Assembly (NCBI GenBank): GCA_963725395.1
Contig: CAVRYH010000005.1
Coordinates: 1-64,000, forward strand
DNA: 64,000 bases
Source: Bog-756 sp963725395
GTDB taxonomy: Bacteria > Actinomycetota > Acidimicrobiia > Acidimicrobiales > RAAP-2
Direction: 5' to 3'
Position numbers and translations under genes: made by a program. Within the stretch, counting starts at the first letter, position 1. Each line of letters starts with the position of its first letter. Of the stretch, positions 35,085 through 43,682 are shown piece by piece. The notes below the pieces were generated by a model. That model did not search any database. It saw nothing but the letters and a program-made list of their open reading frames with translations, and was not told where the DNA came from.

Positions 35085-35479
35085 AAGCAATTCGGCGTTG
35101 GCACCTCTAGCGCTCACGCCTGAGCGGAGTCGCTACGGACGACGGATGTGGGGGTTCGTAATTGTCCCCCTAACGCGCGCCCCTTAGTGGCGCTGAGACG
35201 GTATCCCCGATCGCCGAGAATATGGCGAGCTGAGATGGCAGAGGGGCTCGAGCTCAGTCGTAGGCGGGCTGAGAGGACCATGCCAAGACCGTTCCAGGTC
35301 CGAATGCATCGCATCACCAGTTCTCTGCGGCGGCGCAGTGGCGAGGTTGGATTGTGGCCGAGAGCGGGCCGGCAACGCAGTTCCTGAAGGGATCAACCAT
35401 CGCGCTCCCCGGGCCGAGCCACGAGGCGTTGCCGCCAGGTCCTTGGAGGGGGTCCCATACGCTGAACGTGCCTTGCACC
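35085..35479. other. Intergenic with repeats
   Basis: CCCCGATCGCCGAGAATATG at ~35206 and a CTCAGTC / GGGCTGAG hairpin at 35253-35273, both members of the dispersed families. No gene seen. Confidence 0.6.
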
Positions 35480-35503
35480 ACAAGACACTTGCTAGTACCT
35501 TGT
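35480..35503. promoter_or_regulatory. Dyad upstream of the PadR-type gene
   Basis: ACAAG and CTTGT arms 14 bases apart, ending 5 bases before ATG 35509. Likely PadR autoregulatory site; translation appears leaderless. Confidence 0.4.
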
Positions 35504-35508
35504 AGTGC

Positions 35509-35862
35509 ATGGCAACCGCAGACGGTAGACGCAGCCAGCTGCTCCGGGGCGTCCTCGATCTCTGTCTGCTCGCCGTCATGGGCGAAGGACCGGCCTACGG
35601 CTACGAAATGACCAAGCGCCTGCGGGCTCGAGGCTTGTCGATGGTCGGGGAAGGCTCGATCTATCCACTTCTCGGCCGATTGGAGCGGGACGGCTTGGTC
35701 GAGACTCGAAGGGGAGCGAGCAACGGTGGGCCACCCCGGAAGTACTACAGCCTTTCGCCCGACGGTCAGCGCGCTCTGGAGGCCGGCGTTGAGGAGTGGA
35801 AGGCAGCACGCGATTCCATCGATGGAGCCCTCGATTTGGCAAAAGTGGAGGTGACACCGTGA
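35509..35862 (+). CDS. PadR-family transcriptional regulator
   Basis: 117 aa. LLRGVLDLCLLAVMGEGPAY, GYEMTKRLRARGLSMVGEGS, IYPLLGRLERDGLVETRR and RKYYSLSPDGQRAL are hallmark PadR winged-helix motifs. It heads a four-gene operon with an ABC exporter, the usual arrangement for PadR control of drug or peptide efflux. Stop overlaps the next GTG by four bases. Confidence 0.93.
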   Translation: MATADGRRSQLLRGVLDLCLLAVMGEGPAYGYEMTKRLRARGLSMVGEGSIYPLLGRLERDGLVETRRGASNGGPPRKYYSLSPDGQRALEAGVEEWKAARDSIDGALDLAKVEVTP

Positions 35863-36452
35863 TTGAGTTCATCGAGGAATGTCGTCGGGAGTGGAAACGT
35901 CTCGGCGTTCCGGACCCCATCGCCAACGAAATGGCGGCGGACCTGACAGCGGACATCGAGGAGGCCGAGGCGGAAGGAGGATCCGCCGAGGATGTGCTCG
36001 GCACTAGCCTCTTCGATCCCCGCCGCTTCGCCGCCGCTTGGGCGGGTGCTCGGGGCGTCACTGCTCCTAGCGTTGAATCGGCCCCACCCGCACCACCTCG
36101 ACGAGTGAGCCATCAGTGGTATCGACCGGTCTTGGCACTCGCATTGATGGCCGCGGCATTCCTGGCGGTCGTAGCGGCGGCCGTTCTCATAGTGGGTCGT
36201 CACAGTTCTGCCGTTGCTGCTCCCATTGGCCGGGTCTCGATACTCCCAGGATCCACCCACTTGTCCGGTCCTGGACCGGTGTCGCCACCCTTGCGGATCT
36301 TCATGCATGGACAGTCTTTCGTTCTGGGGAACGCAGCACCCTTCGCCATCTTGGCATTTGCGATACTTCTCGTCGGCATCGCTGGCCTGAGTTTCGCCCT
36401 CCTCTACTGGTCGCCATGGTTCCGGCGCGGCTCCCAGCGGAGGCTCGGGTGA
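35859..36452 (+). CDS. HAAS/DUF1700-like membrane protein of the PadR operon
   Basis: 197 aa from GTG 35859, coupled by GTGA to padR. The cytoplasmic N-terminus (FIEECRREWKRLGVPDP, MAADLTADIEEAEAEG) is the HAAS helical domain that interacts with PadR partners; two membrane helices follow (residues ~95-120 and ~160-185) with an extracellular loop between. Confidence 0.8.
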   Translation: MIEFIEECRREWKRLGVPDPIANEMAADLTADIEEAEAEGGSAEDVLGTSLFDPRRFAAAWAGARGVTAPSVESAPPAPPRRVSHQWYRPVLALALMAAAFLAVVAAAVLIVGRHSSAVAAPIGRVSILPGSTHLSGPGPVSPPLRIFMHGQSFVLGNAAPFAILAFAILLVGIAGLSFALLYWSPWFRRGSQRRLG

Positions 36453-36540
36453 AAGGAGCCACGCCGTCGGATGGCGTTGTAGAACGGAGGATGGCTCAAG
36501 CCAGTCCGGGCCATCCGGCGATGACAAACGCGCAGACGCG

Positions 36541-37518
36541 ATGGTAGTGACGACTCTTGAGCCAGCTGCTACCCCGCGAGGGGGCGACGGAAACTGGGCC
36601 GTCGAGACCCACGGGTTGACGAAGCGGTTCGGCGAGAACATCGCAGTGAACGATGTCGAACTCCTCGTTCCCCGCGGTTGCGCTTTCGGCTACCTGGGTC
36701 CCAACGGAGCAGGGAAGACAACCCTCATCCGGGTGCTACTCGGGCTCACTCATGCTGACGCCGGCACGATGAAACTCCTCGGTCACGCCGTCCCCCGTCA
36801 CCGAGACCGGGCTCTGGCTCGGGTCGGCGCCATCGTGGACGAGCCTCGTTTCCACGGCCACCTGACCGGTCGCCAGAACCTGCAGATCCTCGCCGCGGCG
36901 CGTGAGCCGGCGGCCAAGAGCCGCATAGGACCGGCGCTCGAACGCGTCGGCATCCTCCATCGAGCCGACGACAAGGTGTCGAAGTACTCCATGGGCATGC
37001 GCCAGCGCCTTGGGGTAGCCGCCTGCCTCCTGGGCGACCCTCAGTTGTTGATTCTCGACGAGCCGATGAACGGCCTCGACCCGGCGGGGATGCTCGACAT
37101 GCGCGACATGATCAAGTCGCTTGTCGTCGAGGGTCGCACCGTAGTGTTGTCGTCACACCTCCTCGACGAGGTGGAGCGAACTTGCGATGCAGTGGCCATC
37201 GTCGACCGGGGAAAAGTAATTCGGCAGGGATCGATCTCACAGCTACTTGCTGGGTCTTCGTTCGAGGTGCAGGTCGAGTGTTCCGATCCCGACCGGGCCG
37301 GCAGGTTGCTCGGGGGGACGGCGCTGGGTGCTCACGTGCAGATCGGACCGGATGGACTTGCTGTTTCCCTGCCGGAGGGTACGGGGCGTGATGTCATCGC
37401 CGAGATGAACCGCGTGCTCGTTGAGGGCGGGATTTCGGTGTATCGCCTCCAACACATCCAGGCTTCGCTCGAGGATTGGTTCCTCTCGGTGACCAGCCGA
37501 TTGGGAGGCCCAGAATGA
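36541..37518 (+). CDS. ABC transporter ATP-binding protein
   Basis: 325 aa. Walker A GPNGAGKTT (residues 53-61), Q-loop region, signature YSMGMRQRLG, Walker B LLILDEPMNGLD and switch His in VVLSSHLLDEVE. The first 240 residues are a DrrA/CcmA-type ATPase; the extra C-terminal domain is usual for this exporter group. ATG 36541; its stop overlaps the permease ATG (ATGA). Confidence 0.95.
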   Translation: MVVTTLEPAATPRGGDGNWAVETHGLTKRFGENIAVNDVELLVPRGCAFGYLGPNGAGKTTLIRVLLGLTHADAGTMKLLGHAVPRHRDRALARVGAIVDEPRFHGHLTGRQNLQILAAAREPAAKSRIGPALERVGILHRADDKVSKYSMGMRQRLGVAACLLGDPQLLILDEPMNGLDPAGMLDMRDMIKSLVVEGRTVVLSSHLLDEVERTCDAVAIVDRGKVIRQGSISQLLAGSSFEVQVECSDPDRAGRLLGGTALGAHVQIGPDGLAVSLPEGTGRDVIAEMNRVLVEGGISVYRLQHIQASLEDWFLSVTSRLGGPE

Positions 37519-38711
37519 CGACGACGTCCGATCTCGACGCATCGGCTCCGGGTCCGGCCTCAGTGCGGGCAGAGGAGCGAAGGGATCACCGCGGCTCATG
37601 GATCCCGACCTGGGGCATGGTCACCACGCGCTTCATGGAACTCCGCAAGCGGCGGGGCCTCATGATCGCTCTGGCTGCTGTCAACATCGGCCTACCGGTC
37701 GTCTTCCTCAGTGTCCGCCTCATCTCCCATGCCGTGGACCCCAAGTCCTACGGGCCGGCAGGCGGCTACACCATCTTCACCACCCTGGTGGCTGGAGTCA
37801 TGTACGTCTTCGGGTTCATCGTGGCGGCCGTCGTCGGCTGCACAGCCGGATCGGTCGACCTCACCGAGGGGATGTTCCGCCACCTCGTGATCACCGGCCG
37901 CTCCCGCCTTGCCCTCTATCTCGCCCGGATTCCCGCCGGACTGGCCATCGTGATCGCCATGGTGACGGTCGGGTACACGATCGTCTGCGTGGTGTGCGTG
38001 TTCGCCGCCCCGACGCAGCTGAACTACGACGGCGTCAACGTTCCGCCGGGGCTCTCCCGTCCGGCCCTGGACAACTGGGCTGCCGCACATGCCGATGAGG
38101 TCCTCTGCAACTTCAACTACAACGGGCCGAACCCCCCCCCGAGCGTCCCCTGCGGTAATGGTCAGACCAGCGGTCCCCCTCCCGGTGCCACGATCAAGAC
38201 GCCCCATGGCGTGGTCACCGTGCCCACCAATTACACGGAGGCGCAGGTCCGGGCGTTCGCCGTCACCATGGCTAATCAGAACTACGCCGACTACGGCGCG
38301 AACTTCCTGGCCCCATCGACCTCGCTGATGATCGACGTCGGTCTGTGGATCGCACTCGAGGCGGCCATCGGGTTCATCGTCGGCCTCGGACTGGCCTCCT
38401 TGATGGGGCAGCGGACGGTCCCGGTAATCCTCCTCGTCCTCCTCGAGTTGATCCTCACGCCGATCTTCAGCCGCCACGTGATTTCGCACCTGCTCAACTT
38501 CGAGCGGGCGATCGTGGGCGTGGCCATGGTCCATATCGAGCCGGGCGGGTTGCCGACACCGTTCGGTGGCGGCGGCCCGGGAGGGGGCGGTGGGCTTGGT
38601 CAGAATCTATTGGTACCGGAGTCGACCCTGGTGGCGTCCCTGGTGATCGTGGGCTGGATCGTGTTCTGGACGGTCATCGGGGCCTGGCGGATGAAGACAA
38701 GGGACGCATGA
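37515..38711 (+). CDS. ABC transporter permease
   Basis: 398 aa from ATG 37515. Six or so membrane helices, an ABC2-type layout: first helix GLMIALAAVNIGLPVVFLSV, then FVLGF-like VFGFIVAAVVGCTAGSVDL. A large Cys-containing external loop (LCNFNYNGPNPPPSVPCG) and a Gly-rich stretch near residue 360 (GGGGPGGGGG) stand out. Partner of the ATPase upstream; cargo unknown. Confidence 0.88.
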   Translation: MTTTSDLDASAPGPASVRAEERRDHRGSWIPTWGMVTTRFMELRKRRGLMIALAAVNIGLPVVFLSVRLISHAVDPKSYGPAGGYTIFTTLVAGVMYVFGFIVAAVVGCTAGSVDLTEGMFRHLVITGRSRLALYLARIPAGLAIVIAMVTVGYTIVCVVCVFAAPTQLNYDGVNVPPGLSRPALDNWAAAHADEVLCNFNYNGPNPPPSVPCGNGQTSGPPPGATIKTPHGVVTVPTNYTEAQVRAFAVTMANQNYADYGANFLAPSTSLMIDVGLWIALEAAIGFIVGLGLASLMGQRTVPVILLVLLELILTPIFSRHVISHLLNFERAIVGVAMVHIEPGGLPTPFGGGGPGGGGGLGQNLLVPESTLVASLVIVGWIVFWTVIGAWRMKTRDA

Positions 38712-38730
38712 TCTTCGTCGGTCTCGAGTG

Positions 38731-38860
38731 CCCCCAACCACCGGGGATCTCGTCCATGCAAAATGGCGTCATCGGACCCACGAAGGGCGGATTGAGCCCC
38801 GTCGCAGATCGGTGCTCGCGACGGGCTAACGGCACATCGAGGCGTGTGGATAGCGGCCAC
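38731..38860. repeat. Two dispersed repeats
   Basis: 38731-38800: CACCGGGGATCTCGTCCATG, CAAAATGGCGTCATCGGACC, then GCGGATTGAGCCCC (composite repeat, 5' part). 38826-38860: CTAACGGCACATCGAGGCGT and GTGGATAGCGGCC (GTGTGGATAACCGC family). Confidence 0.6.
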
Positions 38861-38889
38861 TCACAAATGGTGAGATGGCGCATGGTCGT

Positions 38890-39912
38890 TCAGTCCATTA
38901 TCTGTCGGAGCCATGCAAGAGCTGCGATGCCCTGGGCGAGCTGGAACTTACGGAGCGTGGGCAGGCCGGGCGGAGGCTCCTGGGTGGCCCCGTAAATGAA
39001 GAATCCAGTGAGACTGGCGAGCACGCTGCAGACCGCCCGCAGGTCCGCTCCACGAGCCGTCGGATGATCCCAAAACAACTCCTGTGGATCTCCACCCCCC
39101 TGCATTGCCACGCTCGGAAGGAAGTAGACGAGATCCACCCATGGAGCACCAACCTTGGCGTGGGGCCAATCGACAAAGACGACCCCATTGGAGGTCAGAA
39201 GGATGTTGTCAGCACGGATGTCGGTGTGAAGCAGCGTCGGCCCTTGGTGAGCGCTCTTCGCCGTAGAGGCGACATCGGACAATCGCTCGACGTTCGCCCG
39301 TGCCCAGGCATCTAACCCGGGTAGCTCATCCAGCGCTCTGGAATCCAGGCAGATCGACGCCCAGCCGTTCACCCCGCCTGGGAAACTGGCGGGAGGGGCG
39401 GAAATCGGAGAGGGAGTCAGGACACTTGCGAGCGTTGCCATGGCGTCGAGCACTCGGTTCAACTCACCCCGTTGCCAGGGCAGGATCGGCGGTGTTCCAA
39501 TGACTTCTTCGAAAATGAGCACCACCCACTCATCCGCCTCCAGCGAGGCAAGGAACCGAGGAGCGGGAACGGTATTCGGCAGTGCCCCAGCAACCTGGGC
39601 TTCTCGCCGATAGATCCCCTGTCCGCCGAGCGCACCCGACACTTCATCGGGAGCTATGGCCTTCACAAATATTCCGGTGCCGTCGTCGAGGGTGAGGCGG
39701 GACGCCAGCGCAGGGGAATATCCCCCCGCCTGGCTAGAAGCGGTCCTGACGGATCGGCCCAGAAACTGTTCGATTGACTCTCTCACGTCGGCAGGGACCT
39801 GGTGCCAGTCCAGGCGAGTACCGGCAATGCCGGTCAGCAGCGGATCGATCGGCTCCTTGGGATCCACGACACAATGATCGCACTCGCTACAAGGAGGCGT
39901 CGGAACTGACAT
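38890..39912 (-). CDS. APH-family phosphotransferase
   Basis: 340 aa from ATG 39912; the open frame continues to 40428, but that part overlaps the membrane gene at 40034 and is not protein-like. N-lobe GTGIFVKAIAPDE (Lys), hinge WVVLIFEEVIGTPP, catalytic LLHTDIRADNILL (His-Thr-Asp, with Asn) and VFVDWPHAKVGAPWVDLVYF. The HTD variant of HGD is seen in this family. A CxxCxxC-like PCSECDHC near the N-terminus is unusual. Substrate unknown. Confidence 0.85.
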   Translation of the reverse strand: MSVPTPPCSECDHCVVDPKEPIDPLLTGIAGTRLDWHQVPADVRESIEQFLGRSVRTASSQAGGYSPALASRLTLDDGTGIFVKAIAPDEVSGALGGQGIYRREAQVAGALPNTVPAPRFLASLEADEWVVLIFEEVIGTPPILPWQRGELNRVLDAMATLASVLTPSPISAPPASFPGGVNGWASICLDSRALDELPGLDAWARANVERLSDVASTAKSAHQGPTLLHTDIRADNILLTSNGVVFVDWPHAKVGAPWVDLVYFLPSVAMQGGGDPQELFWDHPTARGADLRAVCSVLASLTGFFIYGATQEPPPGLPTLRKFQLAQGIAALAWLRQIMD

Positions 39913-40033
39913 GCCGTCTATCCCACAACACAGGGTGCGGGGCGTGGCGAGCGCCATGGGATAGTCGACTGTTCGCTCCGAGATCGAACGCCATCTGCAT
40001 GATGCGCCCCTCCGGCTCGTTTCAGTCCTAGCG

Positions 40034-40480
40034 TTGCGGGGCGTGGTGCAGGCAGGTCTCATCCTCGCATTCGTACTGTTGTGCGGCGTCGGTCTTGTGA
40101 CCCTTAGGACTGGACGCATGGAAGTAGCACCAAGACCCAGTCTAGGTAGCCCACGGCCGATGGTCCTCTGGACGGCATGGATCGGTGGCCTCAACCTGGC
40201 CGTGAATGCTTCGTCGCTGCTGGTGTTCCTCTTCGTGTTCCCATCCATCTTGGCCGCACTTCTTTTTTGGCTCATGCCGTACAGCCTTGTCCTTGGTGCC
40301 ATCGACGCGGCGGTATACCTTCGTGAGCGCCACGCAGTCTCGATGTCGTCCGCGCCACCTAGGTCGTGGGCAGTCACGCTCGTCCTTTCGCTTTCCATCG
40401 TCATGTTCGGACTTGTCGTTCTCTGCATAGCCCTATTGCACGGTGCCCAGCTAGGACCTCTTGATCCAGGAGGTTTCTAA
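40034..40480 (+). CDS. Small polytopic membrane protein
   Basis: About 145 aa, four hydrophobic helices (AGLILAFVLLCGVGLVTL, GLNLAVNASSLLVFLFVF, ILAALLFWLMPYSLVLGA, TLVLSLSIVMFGLVVLCIA). Start is uncertain (TTG 40034 or GTG 40043). No family recognised. Confidence 0.6.
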   Translation: MRGVVQAGLILAFVLLCGVGLVTLRTGRMEVAPRPSLGSPRPMVLWTAWIGGLNLAVNASSLLVFLFVFPSILAALLFWLMPYSLVLGAIDAAVYLRERHAVSMSSAPPRSWAVTLVLSLSIVMFGLVVLCIALLHGAQLGPLDPGGF

Positions 40481-40529
40481 TGGAGCTAAGGAACTTGTCC
40501 GGATATCTGAGCGCGTAGGCAGGTTATGG

Positions 40530-40650
40530 GTATCCCCGATCACCGGGAGAGGGTCGCGTTATCTGGTTTGGAACGCGAGAACTGCTCGCGATAGTTGCCT
40601 GCCCATGAACGGCACAGGCCGGCGTGTGGACAACCGCCCAAGGAACGGCG
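40530..40650. repeat. Dispersed repeat, second copy of the 17018 unit plus GTGTGGATAACCGC unit
   Basis: CCCCGATCACCGGGAGAGGG, CGCGTTATCTGGTTTGGAAC and AACTGCTCGCG match 17018-17090; then TTGCCTGCCCATGAACGGCA and GGCGTGTGGACAACCGCC join the third repeat family. It shows that the two repeat types can be adjacent. Confidence 0.65.
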
Positions 40651-40784
40651 GATCTAGCGGAATCCCGTGATAGGCCGCACCGTGTCCATGTGCGCACAGA
40701 AGTGGCTTCCCTTGGCGGACGACGTGGCTTGCCCCACTGTTCCAACCGACGATCACTGGAAGGTTGCCGTCCTTGTCGTTTCAC

Positions 40785-41030
40785 GGCGTAGGTGGTGCCA
40801 CCGTGACTGGTCTTGGAGGCCAGGGAGGCGGACGGGTTACCGGCGTTGGGCACCCCGCCGGTCTGCGGGCACGGTGTGGTCGCAGAGGCGATGTTGGTAG
40901 CGATGGGAAGTCCCGAACACCCGGTTCCCGTCGGTGTCGTCGACGACTTGGTCGTCTCCGACGCTGCCGAGGTGGGAGCCCCACCGGCCGACAGCCCCGG
41001 TGCGGCGAAGGTGACCGATCCAGTGACGAC
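40785..41030 (-). pseudogene. Fragment of a family A secreted protein
   Basis: The minus strand reads GSVTFAAPGLSAGGAPTSAA, GTGCSGLPIATNIASATTPC, PQTGGVPNAGNPSASLASKT, SHGGTTYAV, matching the first third of a 200-aa repeat in the gene at 22125. No signal peptide, and the frame leaves similarity at both ends. The right end abuts the IS6 relic at 41031. Confidence 0.75.
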
Positions 41031-41314
41031 ACCACCCGGTACGCCAACAACCGAGTCGAAGCTGACCACGGGCGCCTCAAGGCCAGGCTTCGTCCGATGC
41101 GGGGCCTCAAACGGGACCGAACCGCCAGCATCGCCATCCGAGGCCACGCCTTCATCCAGAATTTGCGACGAGGCCACTACGCACTCGGATTCGATGCACA
41201 TCCCGGACTCACCCTTGCCGCAGGGTTTGACGAGCTCGCGCAGGTGATCTGACCGGCAAAGCTCACCGAGACCGTCCATCTCGTGACCCGACGATCAGTC
41301 AATGCAACAGAGCC
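41031..41314 (+). mobile_element. IS6-family relic (3' end of transposase plus terminal repeat)
   Basis: Plus frame DDTTRYANNRVEADHGRLKA, RLRPMRGLKRDRTASIAIRG, HAFIQNLRRGHYALGFDA ending LAQVI at 41252 is the C-terminus of an IS6-type DDE transposase, including the final Glu motif (VEADHGRLK). Downstream, 41301-41314 reads on the minus strand GGCTCTGTTGCATT, a typical IS6 terminal repeat. The 5' two-thirds of the transposase are missing. Confidence 0.75.
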
Positions 41315-41449
41315 CAAAAATGTCGTCCGGTGCGGCTGAGTAGGTGCTTCCTAGTGATTAGTTGCGTGAGCAACAATGTGGGAAATCGAGAGCAACAGCG
41401 TGGGAAATGCCGCCAACGGATGACGCACAGACCCAGGTGTCAGGGGTAG

Positions 41450-41489
41450 CACGATCAAGGGCGGGGCTTTCGCCCCGCCCTTGATCGTG
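41450..41489. terminator. Very strong hairpin after the family A gene
   Basis: CACGATCAAGGGCGGGGC, loop TTTC, then the perfect 18-base complement. It lies 45 bases beyond the stop of the minus-strand gene at 41535. Confidence 0.82.
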
Positions 41490-41534
41490 ATGATTCCGTC
41501 ACATCGGCCCGAAGGCAGACCGATGTTCAGGCGT

Positions 41535-42911
41535 TCAGAAGGTGACGGTCAGCGAGCTGTCTCCACCGACCGTGGCCGACGCGATGACCGCGGTCGAGGA
41601 ACCCAGGTCCGCGAGGAAGCTCCCTGAGGTGCCCGTCCCGGCGTCACCGGAAAGACACACCACTTCGTCGTAGGTGCCCACATTGGCCGATTTCACCTGA
41701 ACGTTCCCCGTGACGTCGAACCCGACGTCCGACGCACCGCACGCCCCTCCCGGGAGGACTTCGGAGGCCGAGCCGAAGACCAGGTCAACGCCTATCGAGT
41801 CGACTGTGGCCTTGATCGGCTTGGCCGACAACGCAGTCTCTAGATCAGTCAGACCGGACGTGGCGTAGGAGCCCGTGGTGTCGTAGTAGTTGGGATCCTT
41901 GGCGATGGCGTAGGTGACTTTGCCGTTCTTGGTCGTCGACGCCAAGCAGGCAGCCGGGTCGGTCGACGTCGGGACACCGCCGGTCTCCGGGCATGCTGTG
42001 GTGGTGCTCGCGATTTTCAGGGCGTTGGTCGTTGTGGGGCAACCCGTTCCCGCCGTTGACGTCGACGAGTCGGTGTCCTCCGCAGTCTTGTTGGTAAGGG
42101 CCCCGCCTGCCGACAGGCCCGGCGCTGCGAAGTCAACCGATCCGGAGACGCTGCAGGTTGTGGTCGGGATGACGACGGTCAGCGAGCTGTCTCCACCGAC
42201 CGTGGCCGACGCGATGACCGCGGTCGAGGAACCCAGGTCCGCGAGGAAGCTCCCTGAGGTGCCCGTCCCGGCGTCACCGGAAAGACACACCACTTCGTCG
42301 TAGGTGCCCACATTGGCCGATTTCACCTGAACGTTCCCCGTGACGTCGAACCCGACGTCCGACGCACCGCACGCCCCTCCCGGGAGGACTTCGGAGGCCG
42401 AGCCGAAGACCAGGTCAACGCCTATCGAGTCGACTGTGGCCTTGATCGGCTTGGCCGACAACGCAGTCTCTAGATCAGTCAGACCGGACGTGGCGTAGGA
42501 GCCCGTGGTGTCGTAGTAGTTGGGATCCTTGGCGATGGCGTAGGTGACTTTGCCGTTCTTGGTCGTCGACGCCAAGCAGGCAGCCGGGTCGGTCGACGTC
42601 GGGACACCGCCGGTCTCCGGGCATGCTGTGGTGGTGCTCGCGATTTTCAGGGCGTTGGTCGTTGTGGGGCAACCCGTTCCCGCCGTTGACGTCGACGAGT
42701 CGGTGTCCTCCGCAGTCTTGTTGGTTAGGGCCCCGCCTGCCGACAGGCCCGGCGCTGCGAAGTCAACCGATCCGGAGACGCTGCAGGTTATGGTCGTCGG
42801 CGGCGGAGTGGCCGCACCAGCAACTCCAGGACTGGCGACGACGCCAGCGACAGTTGCTGTCCCCAATGGCATAGCGATCATGGCGACCGCTATCAAAATC
42901 TTCCTAATCAT
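41535..42911 (-). CDS. Secreted protein with two near-identical 210-aa repeats (family A)
   Basis: 458 aa from ATG 42911. Signal peptide MIRKILIAVAMIAMPLG ... AGAATPPPTTITC. The two 210-aa repeats are identical except at most a residue or two over the shared span; at DNA level 41544-42159 and 42174-42789 match with one visible base change. Motifs as in the 22125 paralog: VDFAAPGLSAGGAL, ACLASTTKNGKVTYAIAKDP, NYYDTTGSYATSGLTDLE, GGACGASDVGFDVTGNVQVK, VVCLSGDAGTGTSGSFLADL. Function unknown; disulfide-bonded surface or secreted protein likely. Confidence 0.8.
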   Translation of the reverse strand: MIRKILIAVAMIAMPLGTATVAGVVASPGVAGAATPPPTTITCSVSGSVDFAAPGLSAGGALTNKTAEDTDSSTSTAGTGCPTTTNALKIASTTTACPETGGVPTSTDPAACLASTTKNGKVTYAIAKDPNYYDTTGSYATSGLTDLETALSAKPIKATVDSIGVDLVFGSASEVLPGGACGASDVGFDVTGNVQVKSANVGTYDEVVCLSGDAGTGTSGSFLADLGSSTAVIASATVGGDSSLTVVIPTTTCSVSGSVDFAAPGLSAGGALTNKTAEDTDSSTSTAGTGCPTTTNALKIASTTTACPETGGVPTSTDPAACLASTTKNGKVTYAIAKDPNYYDTTGSYATSGLTDLETALSAKPIKATVDSIGVDLVFGSASEVLPGGACGASDVGFDVTGNVQVKSANVGTYDEVVCLSGDAGTGTSGSFLADLGSSTAVIASATVGGDSSLTVTF

Positions 42912-43116
42912 GTTGCTCCCCTATGTTTCTTCCGTATCCATCCCGTATCTCGGTTTGGATTACTGAACCTAAGTTCGGCTGCTATTGGCTTCAGCAGCGC
43001 CCCCCTGGGTGTTCAATGCAGATCCCGGAACACTAGACGAAATGGACGAGCGGCGCCGGAAGTCCATCTTCGGCTGGTGTCCATCAGAGGTCCATAGCCT
43101 TTATCCAGGCACTTTT

Positions 43117-43196
43117 GGGTGGGTTGGTTGGTTGGTGGGTGGGTTGGTTGGTTGGTGGGTGGGTCGGTGGGTTGGTGGGTTGGTGGGTTGGTTGGT
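43117..43196 (+). repeat. G/T-rich low-complexity tract
   Basis: 80 bases built from GGGT, GGTT and GGTG units (e.g. GGGTGGGTTGGTTGGTTGGT) with runs of G2-G3 at short intervals, able in principle to form G-quadruplexes. The complementary C/A tract at 43290-43310 (CCACCAACCAACCAACCAAC) lies 93 bases on, so a long hairpin is also possible. Confidence 0.85.
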
Positions 43197-43507
43197 AACT
43201 CGCCTGACATCGAGCCACCCATATCCATGAGTGTCCACGATGACCCGCGACAGTGCGTCCACTATGAGCTGCAACTCAACACCCCCTCGCCCACCAACCA
43301 ACCAACCAACTCCAGCTGATCTGGACATTCGCATCGTGACCCTGGATGGCACGCTGCTCCGCCATCTCACATTGGACACCTCGCGACGCCTCCTCCGAAC
43401 CCCTGTCACCCGGACGCACTGGGCCTTGGCTACCGAGCGTCAACGGTCAAAGCTCGGAAGGTCCTCCACCTCTTCGCCTCCTGCAGGATCACGGATCAGT
43501 CAACGCT

Positions 43508-43575
43508 CGACCTCAGCCGTGTGCCGGCTGAGTCTGGGCGGATGTCGGCACGATCTCAGCCGTACGCAGGCTGAG
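43508..43575. repeat. Paired CTCAGCC hairpins
   Basis: Two hairpins (CTCAGCC...GGCTGAG at 43512-43532 and 43555-43575) separated by TCTGGGCGGATGTCGGCACG. The same double unit, more diverged, occurs at 46575-46629 and 50106-50170. Confidence 0.7.
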
Positions 43576-43682
43576 CCTAGAGCTCCAAGGTGGTACCACG
43601 AGCGTCGTCCGCGAAGGTGCGTCGGCTGATGACCCCCGACCGGGATCGGTCCTGGGATCCACCACTGACGCTGGCCCCGTGC

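Larger units (their letters stand above)
42912..43682. other. Intergenic with G-rich tract and paired hairpins
   Basis: No gene supported. Holds the GGGTTGGT tract (43117-43196), its complement (43290-43310) and two CTCAGCC hairpins (43512-43532, 43555-43575). Confidence 0.6.

Noticed and set aside
39913..40428. 172-residue N-terminal extension of the APH-type kinase
   Set aside because: Arg/Thr/Pro-rich shadow of the opposite-strand membrane gene at 40034-40480; kinase similarity starts after ATG 39912.
43320..43410. Possible IS481-type transposase tail (DLDIRIVTLDGTLLRHLTLD)
   Set aside because: The phrase resembles some IS481 C-termini, but it is only ~25 residues, out of context and without IS ends; too weak to annotate.
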